64,000 bases of DNA from Clostridiales bacterium (GCA_018374355.1 JAHAFI010000011.1:1-64000), one strand, 5' to 3'; positions 51,706 through 59,653 are shown, counted from the stretch's first letter. Made by a program: numbers and translations. The notes: generated from the sequence alone by a model not told the origin.

Positions 51706-53451
51706 CTATACATCTGCAGAAGCGCGGTATAATTCCGCATACACGCCCTGTTTTGCCATAAGCTCCTGATGGGTGCCCTGCTCACAGATACCGTTTTCAT
51801 CCAGCACCAGAATACGTTCTGCATCCCGCACCGTGGATAAACGGTGTGCGATGACCAGAGTAGTGCGGTGCTTTTTCAGCATTGCAAGAGACTGCTGTAC
51901 TACTTTTTCACTGCGGTTATCCAGAGAACTGGTTGCTTCATCGAGAATCAAAATGGGCGGATTTTTCAAAAATGCACGGGCAACGGAGAGCCGCTGCTGT
52001 TGTCCGCCGGAGAGTTTGACGCCGTGTGGGCCGATATCTGTGTCATAGCCGTTAGGAAGCTTTTGGATAAATTCATCTGCTCCGGCTTTTTTTGCTGCCT
52101 CCTGAATTTCATGACGGGAAGCGAGAGGATTGCCATAGCTGATATTTTCTGCCACTGTGCCGGAAAACAGGTAGACATCCTGCTGGACGATGCCGATTTT
52201 TTGGCGCAGGCTTTTCAGGGTGAGCTGCTGTACGGGGATACCGTCAAGCAGGACTTCTCCCCTTTGGGGTTCATAAAAACGGGGAATCAAAGAACAAAGG
52301 GTAGTTTTACCCACACCGGAAGCGCCTACGAGGGCGACATATTCCCCATCGGGTATGGTAAGATTCAGATCCCGAAAGACCTCTTCTTTTTCGCCATAGC
52401 AAAAATCCACATGCCGAAATTCGATTTTACCATCCACATGTTCCACTTCTTTTGCGTCAGGAAGATCCTGAATCTCCGGCTGGGTTTCCATGATTTCTAA
52501 AAAACGCCGGAAGCCGGTCTGACCTTCCTGAAGCAGCCGCAGGGTATTTACAATGCTTTTCACAGGCTCTGTGAAATAGCTGAGATACAAAAGAATCACC
52601 AGAAGATCCCCCAGAGTCAGAGAACCTTTTAAAATCATCACTCCGCCATACACCACGGCAATGGTGGTGAGAAACACGGCGAAGGTTTCCATTCCACACC
52701 AGCAGACAGCCTCGCTTTTGTAGCCATCACCCCGGCTTTTCAGAAATTTTTCATTCCATTGGATGAATTTTTTGCGTTCGGAATCCTCAGCGGTAAAAGA
52801 CTGAACCGTACGGATACCGGAAAGGGAATCTTCCGACTGGGCATTGATACCTCCCATCTGTTCTCTGCTCATCTGCAGAGCCGCCGCCATTTTTTTGTTG
52901 AAATACAGAGTGTAGGCGGTCATAAACGGCAGGAAACAGAGAAGAACCAGAGCAGTCTGCCAGTGGATGAAAAACAGAATGATGGCTGCTCCCAGTAATT
53001 TTACGGCATTGGTGAGCAGATCTTCCGGAACATGGTGGAAAAATTCTGCCAGAGCGAGAGAATCGTTGGTAATACGGCTCATCAGATCGCCCACCGTGTG
53101 ATTGTCATAGTAAGAAAATGACAGCTTTTCGCAATGGTGAAACAGATCGTTTCTTATGTCGCGTTCCATCATAGCGCCCATATAATGTCCCTTATAATCT
53201 TTGAAATAAGAACATCCCGTCTGGATAATAATGATAACCAGCATGAAAAGTCCGGTGAGAAGAATCTGATTCAGAGCATCCGGTCCGGGGTGAACAAGAA
53301 TCTCATTGGTGATTCTTCTGGCGCCCAGAGGCAGAAGGAGACCTGTTGCAGCACAGCCGAAGGCACAAAGCAGATCAGCGATAAAAAGTCCAAAATAAGG
53401 TTTGTAAAAAGAAAATAAGGTATATGTATGCAGTTTTTTTTGTGAATCCAA
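51706..53451 (-). CDS. Multidrug-type ABC exporter (ATPase plus permease)
   Basis: 581 residues with six transmembrane helices and a C-terminal ATPase domain: GASGVGKTT (Walker A), LSGGQQQR, PPILILDEATSSLD and AHRLSTV. Architecture of homodimeric MsbA/Sav1866/BmrA-like exporters. The start is TTG at 53451, with GGGAGG 8 bases upstream. Ahead of it is a leader ORF of 19 codons overlapping an RNA switch that can hide this GGGAGG, indicating translation-coupled induction, as in leader-controlled antibiotic-resistance genes (inference from structure). Confidence 0.9.
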   Translation of the reverse strand: MDSQKKLHTYTLFSFYKPYFGLFIADLLCAFGCAATGLLLPLGARRITNEILVHPGPDALNQILLTGLFMLVIIIIQTGCSYFKDYKGHYMGAMMERDIRNDLFHHCEKLSFSYYDNHTVGDLMSRITNDSLALAEFFHHVPEDLLTNAVKLLGAAIILFFIHWQTALVLLCFLPFMTAYTLYFNKKMAAALQMSREQMGGINAQSEDSLSGIRTVQSFTAEDSERKKFIQWNEKFLKSRGDGYKSEAVCWCGMETFAVFLTTIAVVYGGVMILKGSLTLGDLLVILLYLSYFTEPVKSIVNTLRLLQEGQTGFRRFLEIMETQPEIQDLPDAKEVEHVDGKIEFRHVDFCYGEKEEVFRDLNLTIPDGEYVALVGASGVGKTTLCSLIPRFYEPQRGEVLLDGIPVQQLTLKSLRQKIGIVQQDVYLFSGTVAENISYGNPLASRHEIQEAAKKAGADEFIQKLPNGYDTDIGPHGVKLSGGQQQRLSVARAFLKNPPILILDEATSSLDNRSEKVVQQSLAMLKKHRTTLVIAHRLSTVRDAERILVLDENGICEQGTHQELMAKQGVYAELYRASADV

Positions 53452-53459
53452 AATAAATT

Positions 53460-53505
53460 CCTCCCTTGGTGTGGGAGGGATCAGTTAAAAAAGAACATCC
53501 CTCCC
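53460..53505 (-). promoter_or_regulatory. Mutually exclusive hairpins controlling the ABC exporter ribosome binding site
   Basis: Minus-strand order: region 1 GGGAGGGAT (53505-53497), region 2 ATCCCTCCC (53481-53473), region 3 GGGAGG (53465-53460), the exporter Shine-Dalgarno. Regions 1 and 2 pair perfectly over 9 bp (15-base loop); regions 2 and 3 pair over 6 G/C-rich bp (7-base loop). The ribosome binding site is thus free if 1:2 forms and hidden if 2:3 forms. Region 1 is coded inside the leader ORF. Confidence 0.75.
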
Positions 53506-53544
53506 GTTATCTGTAGCTTTCAAAAGAAATGTTTTGACTTTCAT
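53485..53544 (-). CDS. Leader peptide of the ABC exporter (19 codons)
   Basis: ATG preceded by a perfect AAAGGAGG (9 bases upstream) opens MKVKTFLLKATDNGRDVLF and ends at TAA. Codons for G-R-D form region 1 of the switch at 53497-53505. Such a strong start with so short a frame is what leader peptides look like. A ribosome translating or stalled there would disrupt the 1:2 hairpin. Confidence 0.65.
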   Translation of the reverse strand: MKVKTFLLKATDNGRDVLF

Positions 53545-53591
53545 AAACTTTATCCTCCTTTCAAAATGCCGCCTGAGCGGAATATGAAGTT

Positions 53592-53597
53592 ATTATA
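53592..53597 (-). promoter_or_regulatory. Extended -10 promoter of the leader-ABC transcript
   Basis: On the minus strand TG-C-TATAAT with a weak -35 TTTTCA 17 bp upstream. The RNA would start near 53585, 41 bases before the leader ATG. Confidence 0.55.
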
Positions 53598-53649
53598 GCA
53601 TGATTATCTGGGGATGAAAAGTCTCAAAAACAAGGACGTTTGTTACTTT

Positions 53650-53793
53650 GTAACTATTCAGGACTCTGTCCTTCATAGTCACGAATGCATGCACACAAAC
53701 TGCATTTTATGCAGTTTGGCGCACGTATGTCTCGGGATTGACTTGCATTTGCAAGTCAACACCTCACGGGACAGTAGAAGGCTGAACTGTTAC
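53650..53793 (-). repeat. Structured repeat, copy 2 (144 bp, inverted relative to copy 1)
   Basis: Plus-strand ends GTAACTATTCAG (53650-53661) and CTGAACTGTTAC (53782-53793). Over most of its length it is the reverse complement of copy 1, including the identical second stem CAAACTGCAT/ATGCAGTTTG (53696-53718) and the conserved GTCACGAATGCATGCACA segment. The large stem has decayed (GTCTCGGGATTGA instead of GTCCCGCGAGGTG), but a new perfect stem TTGACTTGC/GCAAGTCAA forms in its place. Confidence 0.85.
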
Positions 53794-53880
53794 GTTACTT
53801 TTTTCTGATCTTGAGTATACATATTGGGGAGCAGTTACTCACATATGCCCCCAAAAATGTTCCCCAAAGGAGGAATGCCT

Positions 53881-53940
53881 ATGAGGGTTTGTTTTTTGTG
53901 CTCGCATATTGTTAAGGAAGCTCTCAGTGTGATAAAATAA
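53881..53940 (+). CDS. Possible 19-codon ORF upstream of the Rpn remnant
   Basis: AAAGGAGG 7 bases before an ATG opening MRVCFLCSHIVKEALSVIK and TAA, ending 11 bases before the next ATG. Perfect signal but no known homologue by eye; may be a leader of the former nuclease gene or chance. Confidence 0.35.
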   Translation: MRVCFLCSHIVKEALSVIK

Positions 53941-53951
53941 AGGAGAAGTAT

Positions 53952-54346
53952 ATGAGCAAAAAACGAAATATGGTACCATTGAAAGAATTGAATTTTACAG
54001 ACCGGTTTCTGTTTGACGAAGTCATGGAGGACCCCCAGACTCATCAGGATGTATTGAGTATTATTTTTGGAAAAGAAATTCCGCTGCTCGAGAAGAATGA
54101 ACATCGCTTTTGGATCCGGGCATCCCGGACTATAATTTGCTGAATCAGTCCTATATTATTATGATTACGCCCTTCGATCTGTTCGGATATGGAAAATACC
54201 GTTACACATTCGTGTCAAAATGTCTGGAAGAACAGGTAAAAAAGAAACTTGCGAAAGGAAAAACAACGGAAGAGATTGCGGATGCGCTGGAGGAGAGCAT
54301 GGAAACTATAGAGGAACTGATTGAGAATATGAATCACAGAACATGA
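53952..54346 (+). pseudogene. Decayed Rpn/PD-(D/E)XK nuclease gene
   Basis: The first 48 codons read VPLKELNFTDRFLFDEVMED and DVLSIIFGKEIPLLEKNE, the classic N terminus of this family. The reading frame then breaks, and in another frame IPDYNLLNQSYIIMITPFDLFGYGKYRYTF follows, which in intact members comes about 60 residues later. The catalytic core between them is deleted, and the end (EEQVKKKLAKGKTTEEIADALEES) is joined after a second deletion. A dead gene carrying at least two internal deletions. The structured repeat copy 2 lies 158 bp upstream. Confidence 0.8.
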
Positions 54347-54498
54347 AGAATCCCGCAAAAACAGGTACTTTCCTAACGGTCGGGTGGCAAAAACAGGTGC
54401 TTTTATTGACTTTTCAGGGGATGAAAGATATCCTGAATACAGGCTTGCAAGACCGGAGTACCCATCGTACTTTTGATGGAGTTAGGAGAGATTGATGA

Positions 54499-55764
54499 AT
54501 GGAGAGTAAGAAAACATTTGGCGCGTATATTCTGCGGAGGCGGAAAGAACTGGGAATGACACAGAAGGAGTTTGCCGGGAAATTATATGTGACAGAATCG
54601 GCGGTCAGCAAATGGGAGCGGGGAATGAGTTACCCGGATATCACACTTTTAAGAAGCATCTGCAGCGTGCTGGACATTACCGAGCATGAACTGCTGACCG
54701 GAAGTGAGGATACGGAAAAACGCAGGGCGGAAAATCTGGCGGGCAAATATCTGCGTATGACACGAAACTACCGGGTTTCCCAGTATATTTTGTATGGATT
54801 GATTCTGTTAGGATGTGCAATCGGAAATTTTACAGCGCAGCACAGACTGGACTGGTTTTTTATTGCCCTCTGTGGTGTACTTATGGCAGCATCGCTGACT
54901 CTTGTTCCTGCGTTGGCGGCGCTGCATCCCGGATTAAGTCATTATAAGACAGCGACAGCTTTGGGAAGCTTTGTGTTTTTCATGGAAATGCTGCTGCTGA
55001 CCTGTTGTATTTACAGTGGAGAGGATTGGTTCATAATTGCAGGGCCTGCGGTGTTGTTTGGAACCACCCTTGTTTTCCTGCCGTTTCTGCTTCCGGCGCT
55101 TGTGTCGCTTTCATGGATGAACGGCAGGAAACTTTCTGTTTATTTTATTCTGGAAACGGTTCTCCTGCTGCTTTTACTGTTGGCTTGCTGCATCTATAGC
55201 GGTGGAAATTGGTTTGGAATTACTGCTGTGAGTATTCTTTTTGGATTAGGATTTTTTATTCTTCCAGTCTTTCTCCGGCAGTTGCCGGTTCCAGAGCCAA
55301 TCTGTCATCATAAGGTGCTTTTGTACTTTATCATTCAGACCGGGCAGTTGTTTCTTGGGCTGGCCACAGCAGACTGGTATGGAGAAACTCGTTTTTTTCT
55401 GTCTCACAGTCTGCCGATTGCCGCTTTATGTCTTATGCTGCCATGGGGTGTGATGCTGGCTCTCCGCTATCTTCCGGTCAGCGGATGGTTTCGGGCATCT
55501 GTCTGTTGTGCATGGTGCGGCTTGTGGGTTTGGCTGTTTCCGTTTCTGCTTGACCGGATTTTGAGCAGAGCCTATGGGGAAGTATATAATGCGTATTCGC
55601 TGTGGATTCCTTTTGATTTTTCTGTATGGAGCGGAAATACAGGGGTTATGAACATCATTGCGATTATCATATTTTCTTTTGCGGGAATTTCTGTAGGACT
55701 GGCGGCAGCAGGGATCGGAAAATATTGGAAAAGCAGTAGAGAAAAAACAGGAAGGGATACATAG
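54499..55764 (+). CDS. XRE-family HTH fused to a polytopic membrane domain
   Basis: 421 residues. Residues 1-65 form an XRE/Cro helix-turn-helix (LRRRKELGMTQKEFAGKLYVTESAVSKWERGMSYPDITLLRSI); about ten hydrophobic segments follow from residue 92 to 410. Such membrane-anchored XRE proteins are common in Clostridia and may sense envelope conditions. There is a tandem CCIYSG(E/G)(D/N)WF motif in two transmembrane hairpins, suggesting internal duplication. Function unknown. Confidence 0.8.
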   Translation: MESKKTFGAYILRRRKELGMTQKEFAGKLYVTESAVSKWERGMSYPDITLLRSICSVLDITEHELLTGSEDTEKRRAENLAGKYLRMTRNYRVSQYILYGLILLGCAIGNFTAQHRLDWFFIALCGVLMAASLTLVPALAALHPGLSHYKTATALGSFVFFMEMLLLTCCIYSGEDWFIIAGPAVLFGTTLVFLPFLLPALVSLSWMNGRKLSVYFILETVLLLLLLLACCIYSGGNWFGITAVSILFGLGFFILPVFLRQLPVPEPICHHKVLLYFIIQTGQLFLGLATADWYGETRFFLSHSLPIAALCLMLPWGVMLALRYLPVSGWFRASVCCAWCGLWVWLFPFLLDRILSRAYGEVYNAYSLWIPFDFSVWSGNTGVMNIIAIIIFSFAGISVGLAAAGIGKYWKSSREKTGRDT

Positions 55765-55794
55765 TTTAAAAGGGCGCATTCTTTCCTATAGTGA

Positions 55795-55853
55795 TTGAAC
55801 GTATTTGGGGGGATTTTCAGGTCACTGACATGAAAATCCCCAAATACGTTCAA
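55795..55853. repeat. Near-perfect 23-bp inverted repeat
   Basis: TTGAACGTATTTGGGG-GG-ATTTTCA pairs with TGAAAATCCCCAAATACGTTCAA apart from a 2-base bulge; the 11-base loop contains GTCACTGAC. It lies between convergent genes and lacks T-runs, so it is not a simple terminator. Confidence 0.8.
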
Positions 55854-55865
55854 CCAATTTCAACA

Positions 55866-56087
55866 TCATTCTATTTTGTGTGTATCTTTATATTCGGAAA
55901 TAAGTTCTTCTGTCAGATATTCATCACTCATGCAGTGCAGATCAGAGACTCCTTCGCTGATGAAACGGTAAATTTCCGAATGATAGAAAAAATTAAGAGA
56001 GGCATCTAGAGAAATATTTTCTTTTTCTGCGAAATGCTGGATGATTCGGGCATATTTTTTCTGCAATAAAATAGGATTGGCGGTCAA
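55866..56087 (-). CDS. DUF3791 protein (second copy in the cassette)
   Basis: 73 residues of a small helical DUF3791 domain (KKYARIIQHFAEKENISLDASLNFFYHSEIY...). The start is TTG overlapping the DUF3990 stop (TTGA, 56084-56087), so translation is coupled. Last gene of the cassette. It shares the family with the first gene, with only limited identity, so the cassette carries two divergent DUF3791 partners. Confidence 0.75.
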   Translation of the reverse strand: MTANPILLQKKYARIIQHFAEKENISLDASLNFFYHSEIYRFISEGVSDLHCMSDEYLTEELISEYKDTHKIE

Positions 56088-56557
56088 ATCTGTTCACTCC
56101 CTTCATAGCGAAGATACTTTTTCAGAGCCGTATACGTTCGGAAACATATCTGCAAGTTTGGTTTTTCATAACGCAGACGACGGATGGCTTCCTTTTTGTC
56201 AATCAAATTGTCAAAGTAAAGCTCCACAGTATTGAAAACTTTATCATTTGCCACACCACCGACAACAATATCGTAATCAGTTGCATCGTTACCTGTTCGG
56301 CAGCTCAGAATAAAATCGAGCCATTCTTCCGAGTAGCTGTCAAATTTCAGAACTTTGAGTTCCTGATAAGCTTTCTCGTCAAAGTTATACCGGGAAATGA
56401 TACCGTCTCTGCCACGGCGCTTAAATTTTTCACACCACTTTAATGCTTGATTATAAAGAGGGGTTGTATAAAAGCCATGTCCGAAATCAACATTTTTTCT
56501 GGAATGCGTTAAATCCGGCGTTTGAATTTTCAGGTAGGAGCCGTGATATAAAATCAT
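56084..56557 (-). CDS. DUF3990 protein, candidate ADP-ribosyltransferase-fold toxin
   Basis: 157 residues, no signal peptide. N-terminal ILYHGSYLKIQTPDL and DFGHGFYTTPLYNQALKWC are the DUF3990 hallmarks. I recall this family being placed in the ADP-ribosyl clan; His5, Tyr30 and Glu112 (TVELYF) would then be candidate H-Y-E catalytic residues (inference). It is flanked by and coupled to two DUF3791 genes (4-base overlaps on both sides), the layout of a toxin with small partner proteins. Molecular target unknown. Confidence 0.8.
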   Translation of the reverse strand: MILYHGSYLKIQTPDLTHSRKNVDFGHGFYTTPLYNQALKWCEKFKRRGRDGIISRYNFDEKAYQELKVLKFDSYSEEWLDFILSCRTGNDATDYDIVVGGVANDKVFNTVELYFDNLIDKKEAIRRLRYEKPNLQICFRTYTALKKYLRYEGSEQI

Positions 56558-56793
56558 AATTCGATACCCCTTTCTTCCATTAAACTGATAATATCATCGA
56601 TAATATAATCTTTACTCTGTGTATGCAGCACCTCATATTCGGGTATGATATAGCTGATTAAGATATTACTTTTTTCAGTGAGGGCACAGTAAATTTCTTC
56701 AGCATTTTTCCTTAGTTTGATTGCAATATTTTCAATGCAGAAAACAGCAAATTCCAGTTCATCTGTATTTTTAATATTAGTACCGTTCAACAT
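56554..56793 (-). CDS. DUF3791 protein (first copy in the cassette)
   Basis: 79 residues, DUF3791: ELEFAVFCIENIAIKLRKNAEEIY and IISLMEERGIEL. Small acidic helical protein of the sort that acts as a binding partner or antitoxin; that role is inferred from gene order only. AGGAGG precedes its ATG. It is first in the operon behind a near-consensus promoter, and its stop overlaps the DUF3990 start (ATGA). Confidence 0.78.
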   Translation of the reverse strand: MLNGTNIKNTDELEFAVFCIENIAIKLRKNAEEIYCALTEKSNILISYIIPEYEVLHTQSKDYIIDDIISLMEERGIEL

Positions 56794-56853
56794 AGCTTGA
56801 GCACCTCCTGATGTTCCTATTAAAAAGGTTTGTGAAGTTTAAGATCAATTTTA

Positions 56854-56882
56854 ATTATATGTTGGAAATCTATCTGCGTCAA
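56854..56882 (-). promoter_or_regulatory. Promoter of the DUF3791-DUF3990-DUF3791 cassette
   Basis: On the minus strand TTGACG, 17-bp spacer, TATAAT. The -35 box overlaps the stop codon of the upstream HD gene. Confidence 0.82.
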
Positions 56883-57529
56883 GAATTACTGATTTCAGCA
56901 CTGTGAGCTAACTGCTCTTTCAGCCTTTCATAGAAAGAAATGTAATAATCAATACGCTGTACCCAAATTGTTTCTGCTGTATCGGTTGCAAGCTTCAGAT
57001 TACGGAGTTTTTTCAGGTTTTCCAGTGTAGAAACAACTTTTTCCTGCTTTTCCTGCAATGACATTTTATCAAAATTTATATACTGCAGATTTTCATAAAT
57101 TCGATAGACATCAAAACGGTCAATGTTATCCGCATCGGAAATGGTTTCAGCAAAAGCAGTACGCTGCCCTTCAAAATCCGCCAGATCATCCACATGGATA
57201 GCGATACCATAGCAGATGTCGTTTACCCGATCTGCTGGCAATCCTAACTCCATAAGAAAGGGTCTGGCTATTTGCGCAGAGAGTCTTCCATGATTCTTCC
57301 GCTGCTCGTCGGTAGAAAGCTCATGGCAATAGGCAATATCGTGCAGCAGACAGGCAATTACCATTTCTGTAACATCGAAACCCTCCTGTTTCGCAATGAT
57401 TTTGCCGATGTTCGCCACACGGTAGGAGTGTTCCAGCCGATAAGCGCATTCTGTAATGTTGGCTTTCAGATAATCACTCCCTGCAAAGGTATGTTTCAAA
57501 AATTCTTCGGTTTTTTTAATCATCGTCAT
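56879..57529 (-). CDS. HD-domain metal-dependent phosphohydrolase
   Basis: About 216 residues. HD motif: His in YRLEHSYRVANIG, LLHDIAYCHE, and the late Asp in ISDADNIDRFD. Related to small YfbR/YqeK-like or uncharacterised HD hydrolases acting on nucleotides. I choose the ATG at 57529, with GGAG 9 bases upstream; an ATG at 57544 adds five residues but lacks a binding site. Alone in its transcription unit as far as seen, immediately upstream of the DUF3791 cassette. Confidence 0.85.
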   Translation of the reverse strand: MTMIKKTEEFLKHTFAGSDYLKANITECAYRLEHSYRVANIGKIIAKQEGFDVTEMVIACLLHDIAYCHELSTDEQRKNHGRLSAQIARPFLMELGLPADRVNDICYGIAIHVDDLADFEGQRTAFAETISDADNIDRFDVYRIYENLQYINFDKMSLQEKQEKVVSTLENLKKLRNLKLATDTAETIWVQRIDYYISFYERLKEQLAHSAEISNS

Positions 57530-57649
57530 ATCCTTAATCTCCATTGCTGTTTTTTACATCTTGTATGAATACAGTCACGGCAGCTTCATAGTAATTCAAA
57601 GTATATGCTATTTGCAGAACAATATCAATCAACATTGAGCGAATACTTC

Positions 57650-57678
57650 TTGATTTTTCCCATCCAATCCGTTAGATT
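57650..57678 (+). promoter_or_regulatory. Promoter of the two-component/ABC operon
   Basis: TTGATT, 17-bp spacer, TAGATT, about 77 bases before the response-regulator ATG. Confidence 0.5.
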
Positions 57679-57754
57679 AGACTATATCATGAAATTTTCC
57701 GGTAAGAAGACTTCCGGAGAAAAGAAGAACTGTAAAACCGAGGTGGACACGATC

Positions 57755-58447
57755 ATGAAAATATTACTGCTGGAAGATGACACCAGCCTCAACAGAGGCA
57801 TCACCTTAAAATTGCAAAAGGAAGGCTATGAAGTATTCAGTGCTGCCGGGGTGACGGAGGCGGAGCTTTTATTTTCCCGGGAAGATCCGGCGCTTGTCAT
57901 CAGCGATATTACCATGGATGACGGAAACGGACTGGAATTCTGCCGGAAGCTCCGGGAAAGAAAGCCTGAGATATTCATTATTTTTCTGACAGCGCTGGAC
58001 AATGAAGTGGATATTGTCAACGGATATGATGCCGGGGCTGACGATTATATTACGAAACCCTTCAGCCTGATGGTTCTGATTGCAAAGGTAAATTCCTGTA
58101 TGCGGAGGATTGGTGAGGGCTCTTTTGGGGAAGAAGTGTTGGTTTCCGGTGATATCCGCGTCCGGTGCAGAGAAATGAAGGTGTATCAGGGAACGCAGGA
58201 AATTCCTTTGAGTAAGATGGAACTGAGGCTGCTGCTGTTTTTTCTGGAGCATCCTAAGCAGATTCTTTCCAGAGAACAGATTCTGGATGGCGTATGGGAC
58301 ATCGACGGACAGTTTGTGGACGACAATACGGTTCCTGTGACGATCAGCCGTCTGAAACGGCGCTTGTCTGAAGAAGGACAGCAGGAATATATCAAAAATG
58401 TCAGGGGGATTGGATATCTGTGGATGACCGAAGTATTGAGAAAATAA
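57755..58447 (+). CDS. OmpR-family response regulator
   Basis: About 230 residues: receiver domain with acidic pocket LLLEDDTS, phosphorylated Asp51 (VISDITMDDG), conserved Thr (IFLTALDN) and Lys (YITKPFS); C-terminal winged helix (LSKMELRLLLFFLEHPKQILSREQILDGVW...VDDNTVPVTISRLKRRL). GAGGTGG precedes the ATG. Coupled by a 28-base overlap to the histidine kinase. It probably activates the downstream ABC transporter genes. Confidence 0.93.
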   Translation: MKILLLEDDTSLNRGITLKLQKEGYEVFSAAGVTEAELLFSREDPALVISDITMDDGNGLEFCRKLRERKPEIFIIFLTALDNEVDIVNGYDAGADDYITKPFSLMVLIAKVNSCMRRIGEGSFGEEVLVSGDIRVRCREMKVYQGTQEIPLSKMELRLLLFFLEHPKQILSREQILDGVWDIDGQFVDDNTVPVTISRLKRRLSEEGQQEYIKNVRGIGYLWMTEVLRK

Positions 58448-59508
58448 TCCGGAACAGAGAGAAACACTATATCTGGCTTGAAAAAGAATGGAAGCTGAGA
58501 CTGGCAATCAGTACCGGAATCCTTGCAGTCTTTTTTCTGGGGATGTGGATTACGGGTTTCGGAGAGAAGCATCCTGTTCTGCTTCTGGCAGGGGCGATTC
58601 TTTTGAATGGACTGTGGAATTATCTGGTTTACCGGAAGGAATACCGTAATTACAGGAAAATACAAAAATATCTGGAAGCATTTGAAGGGGGAAATTACGA
58701 GTATCACAGCGGCGAGGAGTTTATGAAGGCGGAAATCCGTTCCCAGATCATTGACCAACTGGAAAGGATGGGAAATGCCTTCGGAGTATTAAAGGGAAAA
58801 CTGACTGCCGAGAAGGAGGAGACGAAAAAGCTGGCAACAGATATTTCCCATCAGTTGAAAACCCCTGTGGCGGCCCTTCAGGTGAGTATGGAACTGATTC
58901 AGGATGCGGAAACTACGGATGAAGAAAAGGAAGAGTTTCTGACAAGAAGCAGCCGGGAAATCCAGAAGCTGTCTGACCTTACGGAGGCTCTCACCCATCT
59001 GTCAAAACTGGAACTGGGAATGATTCAGCTAAATCCCAAAGACGGAAGTTTAAAGGAGACGCTGGTGCGGGCGGTAAACGGAGTTTTCCTGAAAGCAAAT
59101 GAGAAACAGATAGAAATAGAGATGGAAGATTTTCAGGATTTGATTCTGTGTCATGACTCACGGTGGACAGCGGAGGCCTTTTCCAATGTGATCGACAATG
59201 CGATAAAGTATTCGCCGCCGGGAAGCAGAGTGCAGATCCGTGTGGAGCCACGGATTTCCTATGTGATCGTGGAGATTGAGGATCAGGGAATCGGAATCTC
59301 CAAAGAGGAATACCCGGAGATTTTCAAGCGTTTCTACCGGGGAAAGAACCGCTGGGTGGAACAGTCAGAGGGCGCAGGAGTAGGACTGTATCTGGTACGA
59401 AAGATTCTGGAGGGACAGGGAGGCAGTGTACGCGCCATTCCTGCTTTGGACAAAGGAACGATATTTCAGATGATGATTCAGAAGAAAGGTTATGAACCTG
59501 TAAAATGA
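58420..59508 (+). CDS. Sensor histidine kinase with two short transmembrane helices
   Basis: 362 residues. Two closely spaced transmembrane helices (about 28-45 and 52-70) with almost no extracellular loop, typical of intramembrane-sensing kinases paired with ABC transporters. The phosphorylated His144 lies in TDISHQLKTPVAAL; ATP domain has N box IDNAIKYS, G1 DQGIGIS and G2 GAGVGLYLVRKI. GTG start inside the regulator gene. Senses peptide antibiotics together with a transporter in related Bce/Psd systems; here inferred. Confidence 0.9.
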   Translation: MDDRSIEKIIRNREKHYIWLEKEWKLRLAISTGILAVFFLGMWITGFGEKHPVLLLAGAILLNGLWNYLVYRKEYRNYRKIQKYLEAFEGGNYEYHSGEEFMKAEIRSQIIDQLERMGNAFGVLKGKLTAEKEETKKLATDISHQLKTPVAALQVSMELIQDAETTDEEKEEFLTRSSREIQKLSDLTEALTHLSKLELGMIQLNPKDGSLKETLVRAVNGVFLKANEKQIEIEMEDFQDLILCHDSRWTAEAFSNVIDNAIKYSPPGSRVQIRVEPRISYVIVEIEDQGIGISKEEYPEIFKRFYRGKNRWVEQSEGAGVGLYLVRKILEGQGGSVRAIPALDKGTIFQMMIQKKGYEPVK

Positions 59509-59653
59509 GCAGGATCATAACCTTTTATCTTGCGTTTGAAAAATAACAAAACTGTTATTCTTTCTGATAGCTTTCTGTAAGAAAGGAAGTGTAGGATAGA
59601 GTTATAGTAAATGTTCAGAAACGAGTTCTAAAACAGGAAGGAAGGTAAGCAGA

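Noticed and set aside
59606..59618. GTAAATGTTCAG resembling the left end of the structured repeat
   Set aside because: No matching right end or inner stem follows before the ABC gene.
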